In this document: piece after piece, positions 16,977-24,892 of the stretch | How positions within the stretch are numbered: position 1 is the stretch's first letter | How the letters are laid out: each line of letters starts with the position of its first letter | Assembly (NCBI GenBank): GCA_044361535.1 | Contig: JBIKIQ010000015.1 | Coordinates: forward strand, 1 to 64,000 | Direction: 5' to 3' | DNA from: UBA952 sp044361535 | GTDB lineage: Bacteria; Bacteroidota; Bacteroidia; Flavobacteriales_D; Crocinitomicaceae | Length of the DNA stretch: 64,000 nucleotides | The notes under the pieces: generated by a model | What the model saw: the letters and a program-made list of their open reading frames with translations, nothing else | What the model was told of the DNA's origin: nothing | Databases searched by the model: none | Program-made: the position numbers and the translations under genes

Positions 16977-18320
16977 TTATGCTGTAACTGGTTCTTTACT
17001 TAAACCATAATTTCTTGTCTGAGATTCTTCTCTACTGGTAACATGCCATTCAAATTCATCTCTAAAATGTCTAATTGCAGCAGCAACCGGCCAAGCAGCA
17101 GCATCTCCCAAAGGACAAATTGTATTCCCTTCTATTTTCTTATTAATCTCGGCCAATAAATCGATATCACGTATATTTCCTTCTCCGTGTTCTAACCTAT
17201 ACAATACTTTCTCCATCCAGCCTGTACCTTCTCTACAAGGTGAACATTGTCCACAAGACTCATGGGAATAAAAACGAGCAAAATTCCACGTATTTCTTAC
17301 GATACATTGGTCTTCATCAAAAACAATAAATCCACCAGAACCGAGCATTGATCCAGAGGCAAATCCACCATCTGCCAAACTTTCGTAAGACATTAAGCGA
17401 TCTTCGCCTGCAGCTGTTTTTGTAATTAAATAATGGGGTAGAATAGGAACAGATGATCCTCCAGGAACACACGCTTTGATTTTTTTGCCATTTGCAATTC
17501 CTCGACACCAATCGTCTCCGTATATAAATTCTTCAACAGAAAGTCCAAGTTCTATTTCATAAACACCCGGACGAGCTAGATTTCCACAGGCAGAAATAAG
17601 TTTTGTTCCTGTACTTTTTCCAATTCCAATTTGTGCGTATGCATCACCACCGTCGTTTACGATAGGAACTACAGCAGCAATACTTTCAACATTATTAACC
17701 ACGGTTGGACAACCCCAAAGGCCCTTAACAGCAGGAAACGGAGGTTTAATTCTAGGATTTCCTCTTTTTCCCTCTAAGGATTCGATTAATGCAGTTTCTT
17801 CTCCACAAATATAAGCTCCACCTCCCGGCATAACGCGTAGGTCAAGATCATAACCTGTACCTAAAATATTTTTTCCTAAGTAGCCATTATTATAAGCTTC
17901 GGCAATAGCTTTTTCAAGAATATGAAGAATCCACATGAATTCCCCTCTGATATAGATAAATGATAAATGTGAACCTAAAGCGTAACTTGAAGTAATCATT
18001 CCCTCAATCAATAAATGAGGAATATGCTCCATTAAATACCGATCTTTGAAGGTTCCTGGTTCAGATTCATCTGCGTTACAAACCAAATATCTTGGAACTC
18101 CTTCAGGCTTGGCTAAAAAAGACCATTTCATTCCAGTAGGAAAACCTGCGCCACCCCTTCCGCGAAGCCCAGATTTCTTAACTTCCTCAACTACATCGTC
18201 AGGCGACATTGATTTCAAGGCTTTTTCAACAGAACGATAACCACCATTCTTTTTGTACACCTCGAACGTTTCGATGCCCGGAATATCAACTTTATCTATT
18301 AGTAATCTTCTCCCTTTCAT
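16977..18320 (-). CDS. nuoF: NADH-quinone oxidoreductase subunit F (NuoF)
   Basis: I start at the ATG at 18320 (MKGRRLLIDKVD), 4 bases after the nuoE stop, giving 447 residues; a frame extending to 18359 overlaps nuoE and adds non-family residues. NuoF binds NADH and FMN and starts electron flow. The nucleotide-binding motif GRGGAGFPTGMKW, the FMN-site region CNADESEPGTFKDR, and the N3 4Fe-4S site (ESCGQCSPCREGTGW plus a later Cys in NTICPLGDAAAWP) are all present. Confidence 0.95.
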   Translation of the reverse strand: MKGRRLLIDKVDIPGIETFEVYKKNGGYRSVEKALKSMSPDDVVEEVKKSGLRGRGGAGFPTGMKWSFLAKPEGVPRYLVCNADESEPGTFKDRYLMEHIPHLLIEGMITSSYALGSHLSFIYIRGEFMWILHILEKAIAEAYNNGYLGKNILGTGYDLDLRVMPGGGAYICGEETALIESLEGKRGNPRIKPPFPAVKGLWGCPTVVNNVESIAAVVPIVNDGGDAYAQIGIGKSTGTKLISACGNLARPGVYEIELGLSVEEFIYGDDWCRGIANGKKIKACVPGGSSVPILPHYLITKTAAGEDRLMSYESLADGGFASGSMLGSGGFIVFDEDQCIVRNTWNFARFYSHESCGQCSPCREGTGWMEKVLYRLEHGEGNIRDIDLLAEINKKIEGNTICPLGDAAAWPVAAAIRHFRDEFEWHVTSREESQTRNYGLSKEPVTA

Positions 18321-18324
18321 AATC

Positions 18325-18858
18325 TTACGATTCAAATTGACCTGAACGATACGCTTCAATTAATTGATCCACTTTTTCTTTGGTAAGAAACTCATGGTTT
18401 TTGTGACGACATTGCAACATTGGGCCGTAGCCACAAGCTCCTAAACACTCAGCCGTTTTTAATGTAAACATGCCATCTTGGGTAGTTTCACCTACTTTAA
18501 TATTCAATTTTTGCTCGATGTAAGAGATAATGTCATCACTTCCAACTAACATACACGGACCGGTACGACATACTTCAAAAACATGTTTTCCAACCGGATC
18601 TAAATGGAACATCGTGTAAAAAGTAGCAACTTCGTATACTTCAATGGGTTGAATTTTTAAAAGATCTGCGATGTAATCCATTGTTTCAATACTAACCCAT
18701 CCAAATTCGATTTGAGCTAGATGTAACGCGCGCATCAGAACGCTTTTATGTTTGCCTTCTGGAACATGGGTTATAAGTTCATTGATTTTCGCCAATGATT
18801 CAGGACTAAGTTCCTTTTTTTCGCTGTGACGTTTATTCCAATCGATGTGTACTTTCAT
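18325..18858 (-). CDS. nuoE: NADH-quinone oxidoreductase subunit E (NuoE)
   Basis: A 177-residue thioredoxin-fold protein that binds the off-pathway 2Fe-2S cluster N1a. The four ligands lie in CRTGPCMLVG near 118 and CLGACGYGPM near 159. The N-terminal helical part (YIADLLKIQPIEVYEVATFYTMF) is the conserved NuoE signature. It is 3 bases after nuoD and is followed closely by nuoF. Confidence 0.95.
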   Translation of the reverse strand: MKVHIDWNKRHSEKKELSPESLAKINELITHVPEGKHKSVLMRALHLAQIEFGWVSIETMDYIADLLKIQPIEVYEVATFYTMFHLDPVGKHVFEVCRTGPCMLVGSDDIISYIEQKLNIKVGETTQDGMFTLKTAECLGACGYGPMLQCRHKNHEFLTKEKVDQLIEAYRSGQFES

Positions 18859-18861
18859 AAT

Positions 18862-20082
18862 CTATGCGTCTAATTCTCCTGCGATAACATTTAAACTACT
18901 CAAAGTCAATACGGCATCACTAATTGTCATACCAGTAATCATTTCTGGATAAGCTTGGTAATAGATAAAACAAGGTCTTCTGAATTGCAGGCGATAAGGA
19001 CTTCTGCCTCCGTCTGAAATTAAATAATAACCCAATTCACCATTTCCACCTTCAACCGCGTGATATACTTCACCGGCAGGCATTTCCATTTCACCCATAA
19101 CAATCTTGAAATGGTAAATCAAAGCTTCCATTTGATTGTAAACTTCTGCTTTTGGTGGAAGAATAAATTCTGGTAAATCTGCTTTGTATGGACCTTCAGG
19201 AAGATTATTGTAGGCTTGAGTTATAATACGTATACTTTGACGAATCTCTTCTTGGCGAACCATGAATCGATCGTATGTATCTCCATTCACACCTACAGGA
19301 ATGATAAAATCAAAATCTTCGTAAGACGAATATGGTTGCATTACACGAATGTCATAATCTACACCTGTTGCTCTTAAATTAGGGCCGGTCATTGAATAAT
19401 TCAACGCTCGTTCTGCCGAAATTGGACCAGCACCTTTGGTTCGATCCATAAAAATACGATTACGCTCAAGCATTGAATTGAATTCTTCAAAGGCAGGAGG
19501 AAAAGTTTTTAAGAAAGATTTTAATTTTATGTGAAAGGTTTCGTTGAAATCTCTTTCAAACCCACCGATGCGACCAATATTTGTTGTCAAACGAGCACCG
19601 CAAATTTCCTCGTACAATTCGTAAATTTTTTCTCTTTCCGTAAATGGATAAAAGAAACTCGTTAATGCGCCTGCATCAACACCAACAACCGAGTTACAAA
19701 TCAAGTGATCAGCAATTCGCGCTAATTCCATGATAATAACACGCATGTATTGAACGCGTTTTGGAATTTCAGCACCAATCAATTTTTCCACTGTCATTTC
19801 CCAACCAATGTTGTTAATAGGGGAGGAGCAATAGTTTAATCGATCAGTAATTGGTGTAATTTGGTTATAGGGTCTTCTTTCCGCTAATTTTTCAAAAGCG
19901 CGATGAATGTAACCGACAGTTTGCTCTGAAGAAATAATTTTTTCACCATCAACTTGAAGAATGTTTTGAAAGATTCCATGAGTCGCGGGGTGAGTTGGAC
20001 CAAAATTGATCGTTGCAATTTCTCCATCAATTGTTTCTTTGGAGAGATTGTGTAAGTTTTTGTATTTCAATTTTTCTTCCAT
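18862..20082 (-). CDS. nuoD: NADH-quinone oxidoreductase subunit D (NuoD)
   Basis: A 406-residue peripheral-arm subunit that forms the quinone-binding pocket with NuoB. Key features are INFGPTHPATHGI with its two quinone-site histidines near 30-34, and the NuoD-typical segments RADHLICNSVVGVDAGALT-like and GEVYHAVEGGNGELGYYL. It is separate from nuoC here, whereas some bacteria fuse the two. It lies 5 bases after nuoC. Confidence 0.95.
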   Translation of the reverse strand: MEEKLKYKNLHNLSKETIDGEIATINFGPTHPATHGIFQNILQVDGEKIISSEQTVGYIHRAFEKLAERRPYNQITPITDRLNYCSSPINNIGWEMTVEKLIGAEIPKRVQYMRVIIMELARIADHLICNSVVGVDAGALTSFFYPFTEREKIYELYEEICGARLTTNIGRIGGFERDFNETFHIKLKSFLKTFPPAFEEFNSMLERNRIFMDRTKGAGPISAERALNYSMTGPNLRATGVDYDIRVMQPYSSYEDFDFIIPVGVNGDTYDRFMVRQEEIRQSIRIITQAYNNLPEGPYKADLPEFILPPKAEVYNQMEALIYHFKIVMGEMEMPAGEVYHAVEGGNGELGYYLISDGGRSPYRLQFRRPCFIYYQAYPEMITGMTISDAVLTLSSLNVIAGELDA

Positions 20083-20087
20083 AGCTA

Positions 20088-20594
20088 TTAAAATCTTCCA
20101 AAAAATCGATCATCTTTATCTTCTCTAGTTGCATCCTCCAAATGGTATTCTTTTCGCATAGGAAAATAATCCATCGAATCTTCATTCAAAATGCGACGCA
20201 AGTCAGGATGATTTTTGAATTGCACTCCAAAAAAATCATAAGTTTCTCTTTCCATCCAATTTGCCCCGTTGTAGATATCAACAATTGAGTTTATTGCGGG
20301 ATTATTTAATGGTAAATATGCTTTTAATCTAATTCTAAAATTATTTCTCCAACTGTGTAATTGATAAACTACAGCAATTTCTCTGTTTGCATCGTTGGGA
20401 TAGTGAATTCCAGCTATATTCGTTAGAAATGAACATTGTAGATCAGAATCATCCTTTAACCATTTGATAATATCACTGTTTTTTTCAGGATTTATTTCAA
20501 TATTCAATAGTCCAAAAGCTACATCTGAAGCAATAATATCCGAAGAAAATTGATCCGAAATTCTTTTTAAGATATCTTCGTTAGTCATTTTCAT
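20088..20594 (-). CDS. nuoC: NADH-quinone oxidoreductase subunit C (NuoC)
   Basis: A 168-residue peripheral subunit that links NuoD to the rest of the hydrophilic arm. The C-terminal family signature is clear: NWMERETYDFFGVQFKNHPD followed by RRILNEDSMDYFPMRKEY. It overlaps the 3' end of nuoB by 14 bases from the ATG at 20594; a second in-frame ATG at 20588 is an equally plausible start. Confidence 0.94.
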   Translation of the reverse strand: MKMTNEDILKRISDQFSSDIIASDVAFGLLNIEINPEKNSDIIKWLKDDSDLQCSFLTNIAGIHYPNDANREIAVVYQLHSWRNNFRIRLKAYLPLNNPAINSIVDIYNGANWMERETYDFFGVQFKNHPDLRRILNEDSMDYFPMRKEYHLEDATREDKDDRFFGRF

Positions 20595-21135
20595 CGTTTG
20601 TTATTTCAATTTTATAATCGTGTAAAAGATGCTTGTATTCATCGCTATATCTTCTACGCATTGATTCTTTTTTCACTAGCTTATGAATATTCATAACGCC
20701 ATCAATAATTTGCTCAGGTCTTGGAGGACAACCAGGAACATAAACATCTACAGGAATAATTCGATCTATTCCTTGAAGAACACTATATGTATCAAAAATA
20801 CCACCTGAACTAGCACATGCGCCAACTGAAAGAACCCATTTCGGTTCAGCCATTTGTTCGTAAACTTGTTTTAATACAGGCCCTAATTTTTTTGAAATAG
20901 TACCAGCCACGATTAATAGATCAGCTTGTCGCGGAGTAAAGGACATTCGTTCCATTCCGAAACGTGACATGTCGTACATACTTCCCATGGTTGCCATGAA
21001 TTCAATACCGCAACATGACGTTGCAAATGGTAAGGGCCATACTGAATTTGCTCTTGCTAATCCAATTGCTTTATCGAGAGTGGTTAATTGATAACCTTCT
21101 CCGTTGATCGTTTCTAAATCTTCTATTTTTCCCAT
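20581..21135 (-). CDS. nuoB: NADH-quinone oxidoreductase subunit B (NuoB)
   Basis: A 184-residue subunit holding cluster N2, which hands electrons to the quinone. The unusual tandem cysteines are present in FATSCCGIEFMA near 40, with further ligands in GACASSGGIF near 106 and PGCPPRPEQII near 135. It overlaps nuoA by 13 bases and nuoC by 14, so translation in this part of the operon is coupled. Confidence 0.96.
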   Translation of the reverse strand: MGKIEDLETINGEGYQLTTLDKAIGLARANSVWPLPFATSCCGIEFMATMGSMYDMSRFGMERMSFTPRQADLLIVAGTISKKLGPVLKQVYEQMAEPKWVLSVGACASSGGIFDTYSVLQGIDRIIPVDVYVPGCPPRPEQIIDGVMNIHKLVKKESMRRRYSDEYKHLLHDYKIEITNDEND

Positions 21136-21500
21136 TCTAATGCACCTTTTTTAAGAACGTAGAGAAATCCGAGAAGGAAAAACCCTACAAACATTATAAC
21201 AGCTAAAAGCCCTTCAAGTTTAAGATTTTCGAAATTTACTGCATAAGGGTAGAAAAAAATAACCTCAACGTCAAATAATACAAATAGAATGGCAGTCATG
21301 AAATAGCGAATAGAAACAGGGAAACGGGCATTTCCTACAGACTCAATACCACATTCAAAACTCTCTTCTTTATTCTTAGTTTTGAGACGAGGCATTAAAA
21401 TATGAGTAACAAATAAGGTAAAGACTACAAAACCCCCAGCAACTATAATTTGAAGTAAGAGTGGAAAATAGTCAGCAGTAGAAGAAGTACTAGGATTCAT
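21123..21500 (-). CDS. nuoA: NADH-quinone oxidoreductase subunit A (NuoA)
   Basis: The first gene of the complex I operon, 125 residues with three membrane helices. The conserved loop between helices 1 and 2 (ESFECGIESVGNARFPVSIRY) contains the Cys that is close to the quinone site in known structures, and FDVEVIFFYPYA follows. The order A, B, C, D, E, F, G, H, I, J, K, L, M, N from here is the canonical one and is unbroken down to 8872. Confidence 0.95.
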   Translation of the reverse strand: MNPSTSSTADYFPLLLQIIVAGGFVVFTLFVTHILMPRLKTKNKEESFECGIESVGNARFPVSIRYFMTAILFVLFDVEVIFFYPYAVNFENLKLEGLLAVIMFVGFFLLGFLYVLKKGALEWEK

Positions 21501-21577
21501 TTTTTGTAACTCAAATTATATCAACATGTTATGAATAAACTTTTGTTATTTGAACATTAATATTCAAATATCGGAAG

Positions 21578-21607
21578 CAAAATTAACTTTTCTTTTCAAT
21601 ATAGCAA
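21578..21607 (-). promoter_or_regulatory. Candidate promoter of the nuo operon
   Basis: On the minus strand, TAATTTTG (21585-21578) matches the Bacteroidota -7 consensus TAnnTTTG. A TTG at 21607-21605 lies 19 bases upstream, the usual place for the -33 element. Transcription would start near 21572, giving a leader of about 70 bases before nuoA. This is pattern matching only. Confidence 0.45.
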
Positions 21608-21620
21608 TTGATTTTCGGAT

Positions 21621-21655
21621 AAAAAAAGTAACGACATTCAAAAAAAATGTTGCTA
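21621..21655 (-). terminator. Possible weak terminator downstream of nusB-yajC gene group
   Basis: Read on the minus strand, a short stem (ACATT/AATGT on the plus strand at 634-638 and 646-650 of 21 kb) with an A/T-rich loop is followed by a run of seven U. The stem is only 5 bp, so termination strength is doubtful. It lies between the 21678 lipoprotein stop and the nuo promoter. Confidence 0.3.
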
Positions 21656-21677
21656 TTCAACAAATATAATTAATGAA

Positions 21678-22058
21678 TCATTTTTCAAGACAATCTTTTA
21701 CTTTTTCCCTGTGGCGTTCTCTATCGGATGGTTTGTTTGATTTTAAATCAGTCAAAAGAAGTTTGCATTTGTTTTCAACTTCATCGGCGCTTTTAAGAAC
21801 ATTATCCAATTCTGCGTCGGTGAGCGTGTTGTTTTTTAATAATTTGTCTATGGAATCATTTTTTTTAACACAATCACAAAAATCCCACTGAATGCCATAT
21901 TTTTCTACTATTCGATTCTTCTCTTCTCGTTGATTTAAAGTATCAATATTCTTGGAGTTAATTCCCTTTGCACTTTCGTTTTTTGTAGAATTAACCGATT
22001 CAGAACATCCAAAAAAGAGTGTAGTTGATAGTATAAAAATATACAAAAATCTATTCAA
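21678..22058 (-). CDS. Small lipoprotein of unknown function
   Basis: The 126-residue product has a lipoprotein signal (NRFLYIFILSTTLFFGC, lipid-attachment Cys18) and a polar, Lys/Asp/Glu-rich mature part with a Cys pair (WDFCDCVKKND) and further cysteines near 95 and the C-terminus. The best start is a TTG at 22058, just after the yajC stop, because the signal peptide begins there and no ATG is available. It is the last gene of the nusB-DUF1573-yajC run. No family is recognised. Confidence 0.55.
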   Translation of the reverse strand: MNRFLYIFILSTTLFFGCSESVNSTKNESAKGINSKNIDTLNQREEKNRIVEKYGIQWDFCDCVKKNDSIDKLLKNNTLTDAELDNVLKSADEVENKCKLLLTDLKSNKPSDRERHREKVKDCLEK

Positions 22059-22061
22059 CCT

Positions 22062-22331
22062 TTATTTTGCTAATTCTTCAGAAGATCGAACGATAGCATT
22101 CTTATCAATTCTCAATTTGCTTCCTTCAGAGGAAATAAGAATTGTTGTATCAGAAATTTCTAATACTTTTCCATGAATACCTGACGTTGTGATTACTTTG
22201 TCCCCTAGTGCTAATGATTCAATAAATTTCTTTAGCTCTTTTCTTTTTTTCATGGGTGCACGGAAAATCAAGAAAAAATATACTAGCACAGCTGCTAGTA
22301 GTAATAACATATTTATAACTTCTTTACTCAT
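22062..22331 (-). CDS. yajC: Preprotein translocase subunit YajC
   Basis: An 89-residue protein with one N-terminal membrane helix (MLLLLAAVLVYFFLIFRAP) and the conserved cytoplasmic segment LALGDKVITTSGIHGKVLEI, which is the YajC signature. YajC associates with SecDF and YidC at the Sec translocon. It sits between the DUF1573 lipoprotein and the small lipoprotein on the minus strand. Confidence 0.93.
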   Translation of the reverse strand: MSKEVINMLLLLAAVLVYFFLIFRAPMKKRKELKKFIESLALGDKVITTSGIHGKVLEISDTTILISSEGSKLRIDKNAIVRSSEELAK

Positions 22332-22343
22332 TTTATTTTTTTT

Positions 22344-22742
22344 TTATTTTAGTACAACGTTTGCTTTAACATGAACTACTGTCAAACTGGGAACGGTATT
22401 GGCAGTAATTCTAACTGATTTTGAAATTTTTCCTTCTCCTGTTTTGTCCGTATTTACTTCTGCTTTTATTTCTCCTGTTTCCCCAGCTAAAATAGGTTTT
22501 TTAGGAAAATCAGCAACTGTACACGTACACGAGCCTTTCACCTCGCTTATAACTAATGGACTTTTCCCGGTATTTTTTACCTTGAAAACAGCTTTTATTT
22601 TTTCGCCTTTATTAATTGTGCCTGCATCGAATACAGGATCAACTTTCATTTCTGTTTTTTTGCCTATTTCAACAGTATTATCAGCAGTACAGCTAATTAG
22701 TAAGCTGACGGAAATAATTGAAATGATAAATAAACTTTTCAT
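22344..22742 (-). CDS. DUF1573 domain lipoprotein
   Basis: A 132-residue protein with a lipoprotein signal (SLLISC, Cys near 18) followed by a single Ig-like domain with the DUF1573 hallmarks: FDAGTINKGEKIKAVFKVKN, then PLVISEVKGSCTCTVADFPK. Proteins of this kind are common and mostly uncharacterised in Bacteroidota. It starts 5 bases after the nusB stop and is probably co-transcribed with nusB and yajC. Confidence 0.88.
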   Translation of the reverse strand: MKSLFIISIISVSLLISCTADNTVEIGKKTEMKVDPVFDAGTINKGEKIKAVFKVKNTGKSPLVISEVKGSCTCTVADFPKKPILAGETGEIKAEVNTDKTGEGKISKSVRITANTVPSLTVVHVKANVVLK

Positions 22743-22747
22743 AGCTA

Positions 22748-23695
22748 TTAATTTAAAAGTCCGCGACCAATTTTAATGATTTTTTTATCCTTTTTAAGAC
22801 GATCTATTGCCTTGTCCAAAACGCCATTAATAAATGTATTACTTTTTGGTGTACTGTAATACTTGGAAATCTCAATTGTTTCATTTAGAGTCACTTTTGT
22901 AGGGATTTCCGGGAAAATTTGCAATTCTGTTATCCCAATTTTCAAAAGAATTATATCCATTTTGGCAATTCTTTCCAGCTCCCAGTTTTTTGTGAGTTCG
23001 TCAATTAACAACTCATTTTCAGCATTCATAGCGACAGTTTTGCGAAACAAATCAACCACAAATTCTTTCTCAGAATCGTTTGGTTTAAAAAGCGGGAGAA
23101 TCGAAAATTCTGAATTTTCTTCGCTTGATTTAAGTGTTTTTAAAACCATTGAACAAGTATGATCTAAATCATCCATCCAATGAATACTTGTTTCCTCAAA
23201 AAAATGATGAAGTAGTTCTGAATTAGCAATCTCTGATTTGAACAAATTAACAGCAAATGCTTTGTGATTTTCAAAAGAATTTTCAGAATCATTCATGTAC
23301 TCAAAATAGAGTTCGCTTTCTTGAATTTGTAGAAATAGTTTTCTAAATATCTCTTGTTTTTCAGCACCTACCCAATTAGCTTTATGAAGTTCAGATTCTT
23401 TTCTTAATGCTGTGCTGTCTTGTATTTTTTTAAATATTGAGTTGGTAATAAATTTAAGGTTCGGATTTAAATCTTCCTCCGTTGGTCTTAATTTTTTCTT
23501 TTTATCCTCTAATCTGTTTTCAGCCGCAACAACGAGCTCTGGCATGGTTAAAAGTAAAAGCATGTATAAATCATACATTCGCTCAACTGAATTCAATAAT
23601 TCATTTTCAAATTTCAACAAATTTTCCTCGCCTGATTGATAATAGGCATAAAGCATTTGAAGAATCTTAATACGTAAATGTCTTCTGTTTAACAT
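22748..23695 (-). CDS. nusB: Transcription antitermination factor NusB (long form)
   Basis: A 315-residue protein. The NusB fold occupies the C-terminal about 130 residues, with the signature LIDELTKNWELERIAKMDIILLK-like helix region and ELQIFPEIPTKVTLNETIEISKYYS, followed by FINGVLDKA. The N-terminus (MLNRRHLRIKILQMLYAYYQSG) resembles the usual NusB start, so the family domain is split around a roughly 150-residue insertion. The long form is typical of Bacteroidota. NusB binds boxA RNA with NusE to prevent premature termination in rRNA operons. Confidence 0.9.
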   Translation of the reverse strand: MLNRRHLRIKILQMLYAYYQSGEENLLKFENELLNSVERMYDLYMLLLLTMPELVVAAENRLEDKKKKLRPTEEDLNPNLKFITNSIFKKIQDSTALRKESELHKANWVGAEKQEIFRKLFLQIQESELYFEYMNDSENSFENHKAFAVNLFKSEIANSELLHHFFEETSIHWMDDLDHTCSMVLKTLKSSEENSEFSILPLFKPNDSEKEFVVDLFRKTVAMNAENELLIDELTKNWELERIAKMDIILLKIGITELQIFPEIPTKVTLNETIEISKYYSTPKSNTFINGVLDKAIDRLKKDKKIIKIGRGLLN

Positions 23696-23698
23696 GAA

Positions 23699-24793
23699 TT
23701 AGTTTGAAAAATCTATTATTCCAACATTTTTAATTCTCTCCTCCGCAATTGCATTTGCTATCTGATACGTTGGTAGATTTTCATTTTTTGACCGTGTCAC
23801 TATGTTGAAGATGGTTTGGTATATTTCTTCAGCTTTTGTCAACGCCCATTCACTTGAAAGACCATGTACTTCTGAGAAACAATTAATAACACCTCCGGCA
23901 TTTATGGCATAATCCGGTGCGTAAATTATTCCTTTTTCCATCACCGCTTTTCCATGAATACGCTCGTTTTTTAATTGGTTATTTGCCGCGCCTGCAATAA
24001 TTGAACATTTTAATTTACTTAAAGTTTCGTCATTAACAGTTGCACCAAGAGCACATGGGGCGTAGATATCCATGTCTATTTCATAAATATTCTCAGGCGA
24101 AACTACCTGGGCATTATATTTTTTAGAAACTCGATCCAATGTTTCTTGATAGATATCAGAAATAAACACTTGAGCGCCTTCTTTCGTAAGGTGATTGACG
24201 AGATATTCTCCGACATGGCCAACCCCTTGAACGGCAATTTTCTTTCCTTCAAGTGAATCTGACCCAAATTGAATTTTAGCACATGCCTTCATTCCCATGT
24301 ACACACCTAGGGCGGTTACAGGGGATGGATCGCCACTTTTCCCGGGCAAGCCTACAACATGTTTGGTTTCTTGACTCACCCAACTCATGTCTTGTGGAGA
24401 AATCCCAACATCTTCAGCTGTTATATACTTTCCAGATAAGCTTTCTACAAATTTTCCAAAACGTCTGAAAAAGGCCTCGTTTTTCATCTTGTGTGAATCG
24501 CCAATAATTACTGCCTTTCCACCGCCTAAATTCAAATTTGAAATCGAATTTTTATAAGTCATTCCTCTTGACAGACGAAGAACATCATTCAATGCCTCCA
24601 TTTCATTAGAATACATCCACATTCTTGTTCCTCCGAGTGCAGGACCAAGAACTGTACTGTGAATAGCAATAATAGCTTTCAAACCTGTTTCTTGATCTGT
24701 ACAAAATAGGACTTGTTCGTGTCCCATGGCATACATTTGAGACAACACAGGATTTTCTGCTAAATTGACCTGATTAATTTCTTGAATTTCCAT
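23699..24793 (-). CDS. Leucine/phenylalanine/valine dehydrogenase (Glu/Leu/Phe/Val dehydrogenase family)
   Basis: A 364-residue enzyme that deaminates a branched-chain amino acid with NAD+. Lysines of the active site lie in MTYKNSISNLNLGGGKAVI near 80-100. The Rossmann domain starts near 185 with VQGVGHVGEYLVNHL, and an APCALGATVN segment follows. The length fits the roughly 365-residue leucine dehydrogenases rather than the 450-residue glutamate dehydrogenases. A TAAATTTG box on the minus strand at 24879-24872 lies 79 bases upstream of the ATG and may be its promoter. Confidence 0.88.
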   Translation of the reverse strand: MEIQEINQVNLAENPVLSQMYAMGHEQVLFCTDQETGLKAIIAIHSTVLGPALGGTRMWMYSNEMEALNDVLRLSRGMTYKNSISNLNLGGGKAVIIGDSHKMKNEAFFRRFGKFVESLSGKYITAEDVGISPQDMSWVSQETKHVVGLPGKSGDPSPVTALGVYMGMKACAKIQFGSDSLEGKKIAVQGVGHVGEYLVNHLTKEGAQVFISDIYQETLDRVSKKYNAQVVSPENIYEIDMDIYAPCALGATVNDETLSKLKCSIIAGAANNQLKNERIHGKAVMEKGIIYAPDYAINAGGVINCFSEVHGLSSEWALTKAEEIYQTIFNIVTRSKNENLPTYQIANAIAEERIKNVGIIDFSN

Positions 24794-24892
24794 TTTTCAA
24801 TTGTTTAAGCACGATTTTGCTCTTATTGTCTTACGTTTGATTAATTTTATCTCCTGTAATTAACGACACTACAAATTTAGAAAAATAATCAG

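Noticed and set aside
22863..23162. Plus-strand frame opposite nusB
   Set aside because: It is antisense to a supported gene, with no signal or family features.
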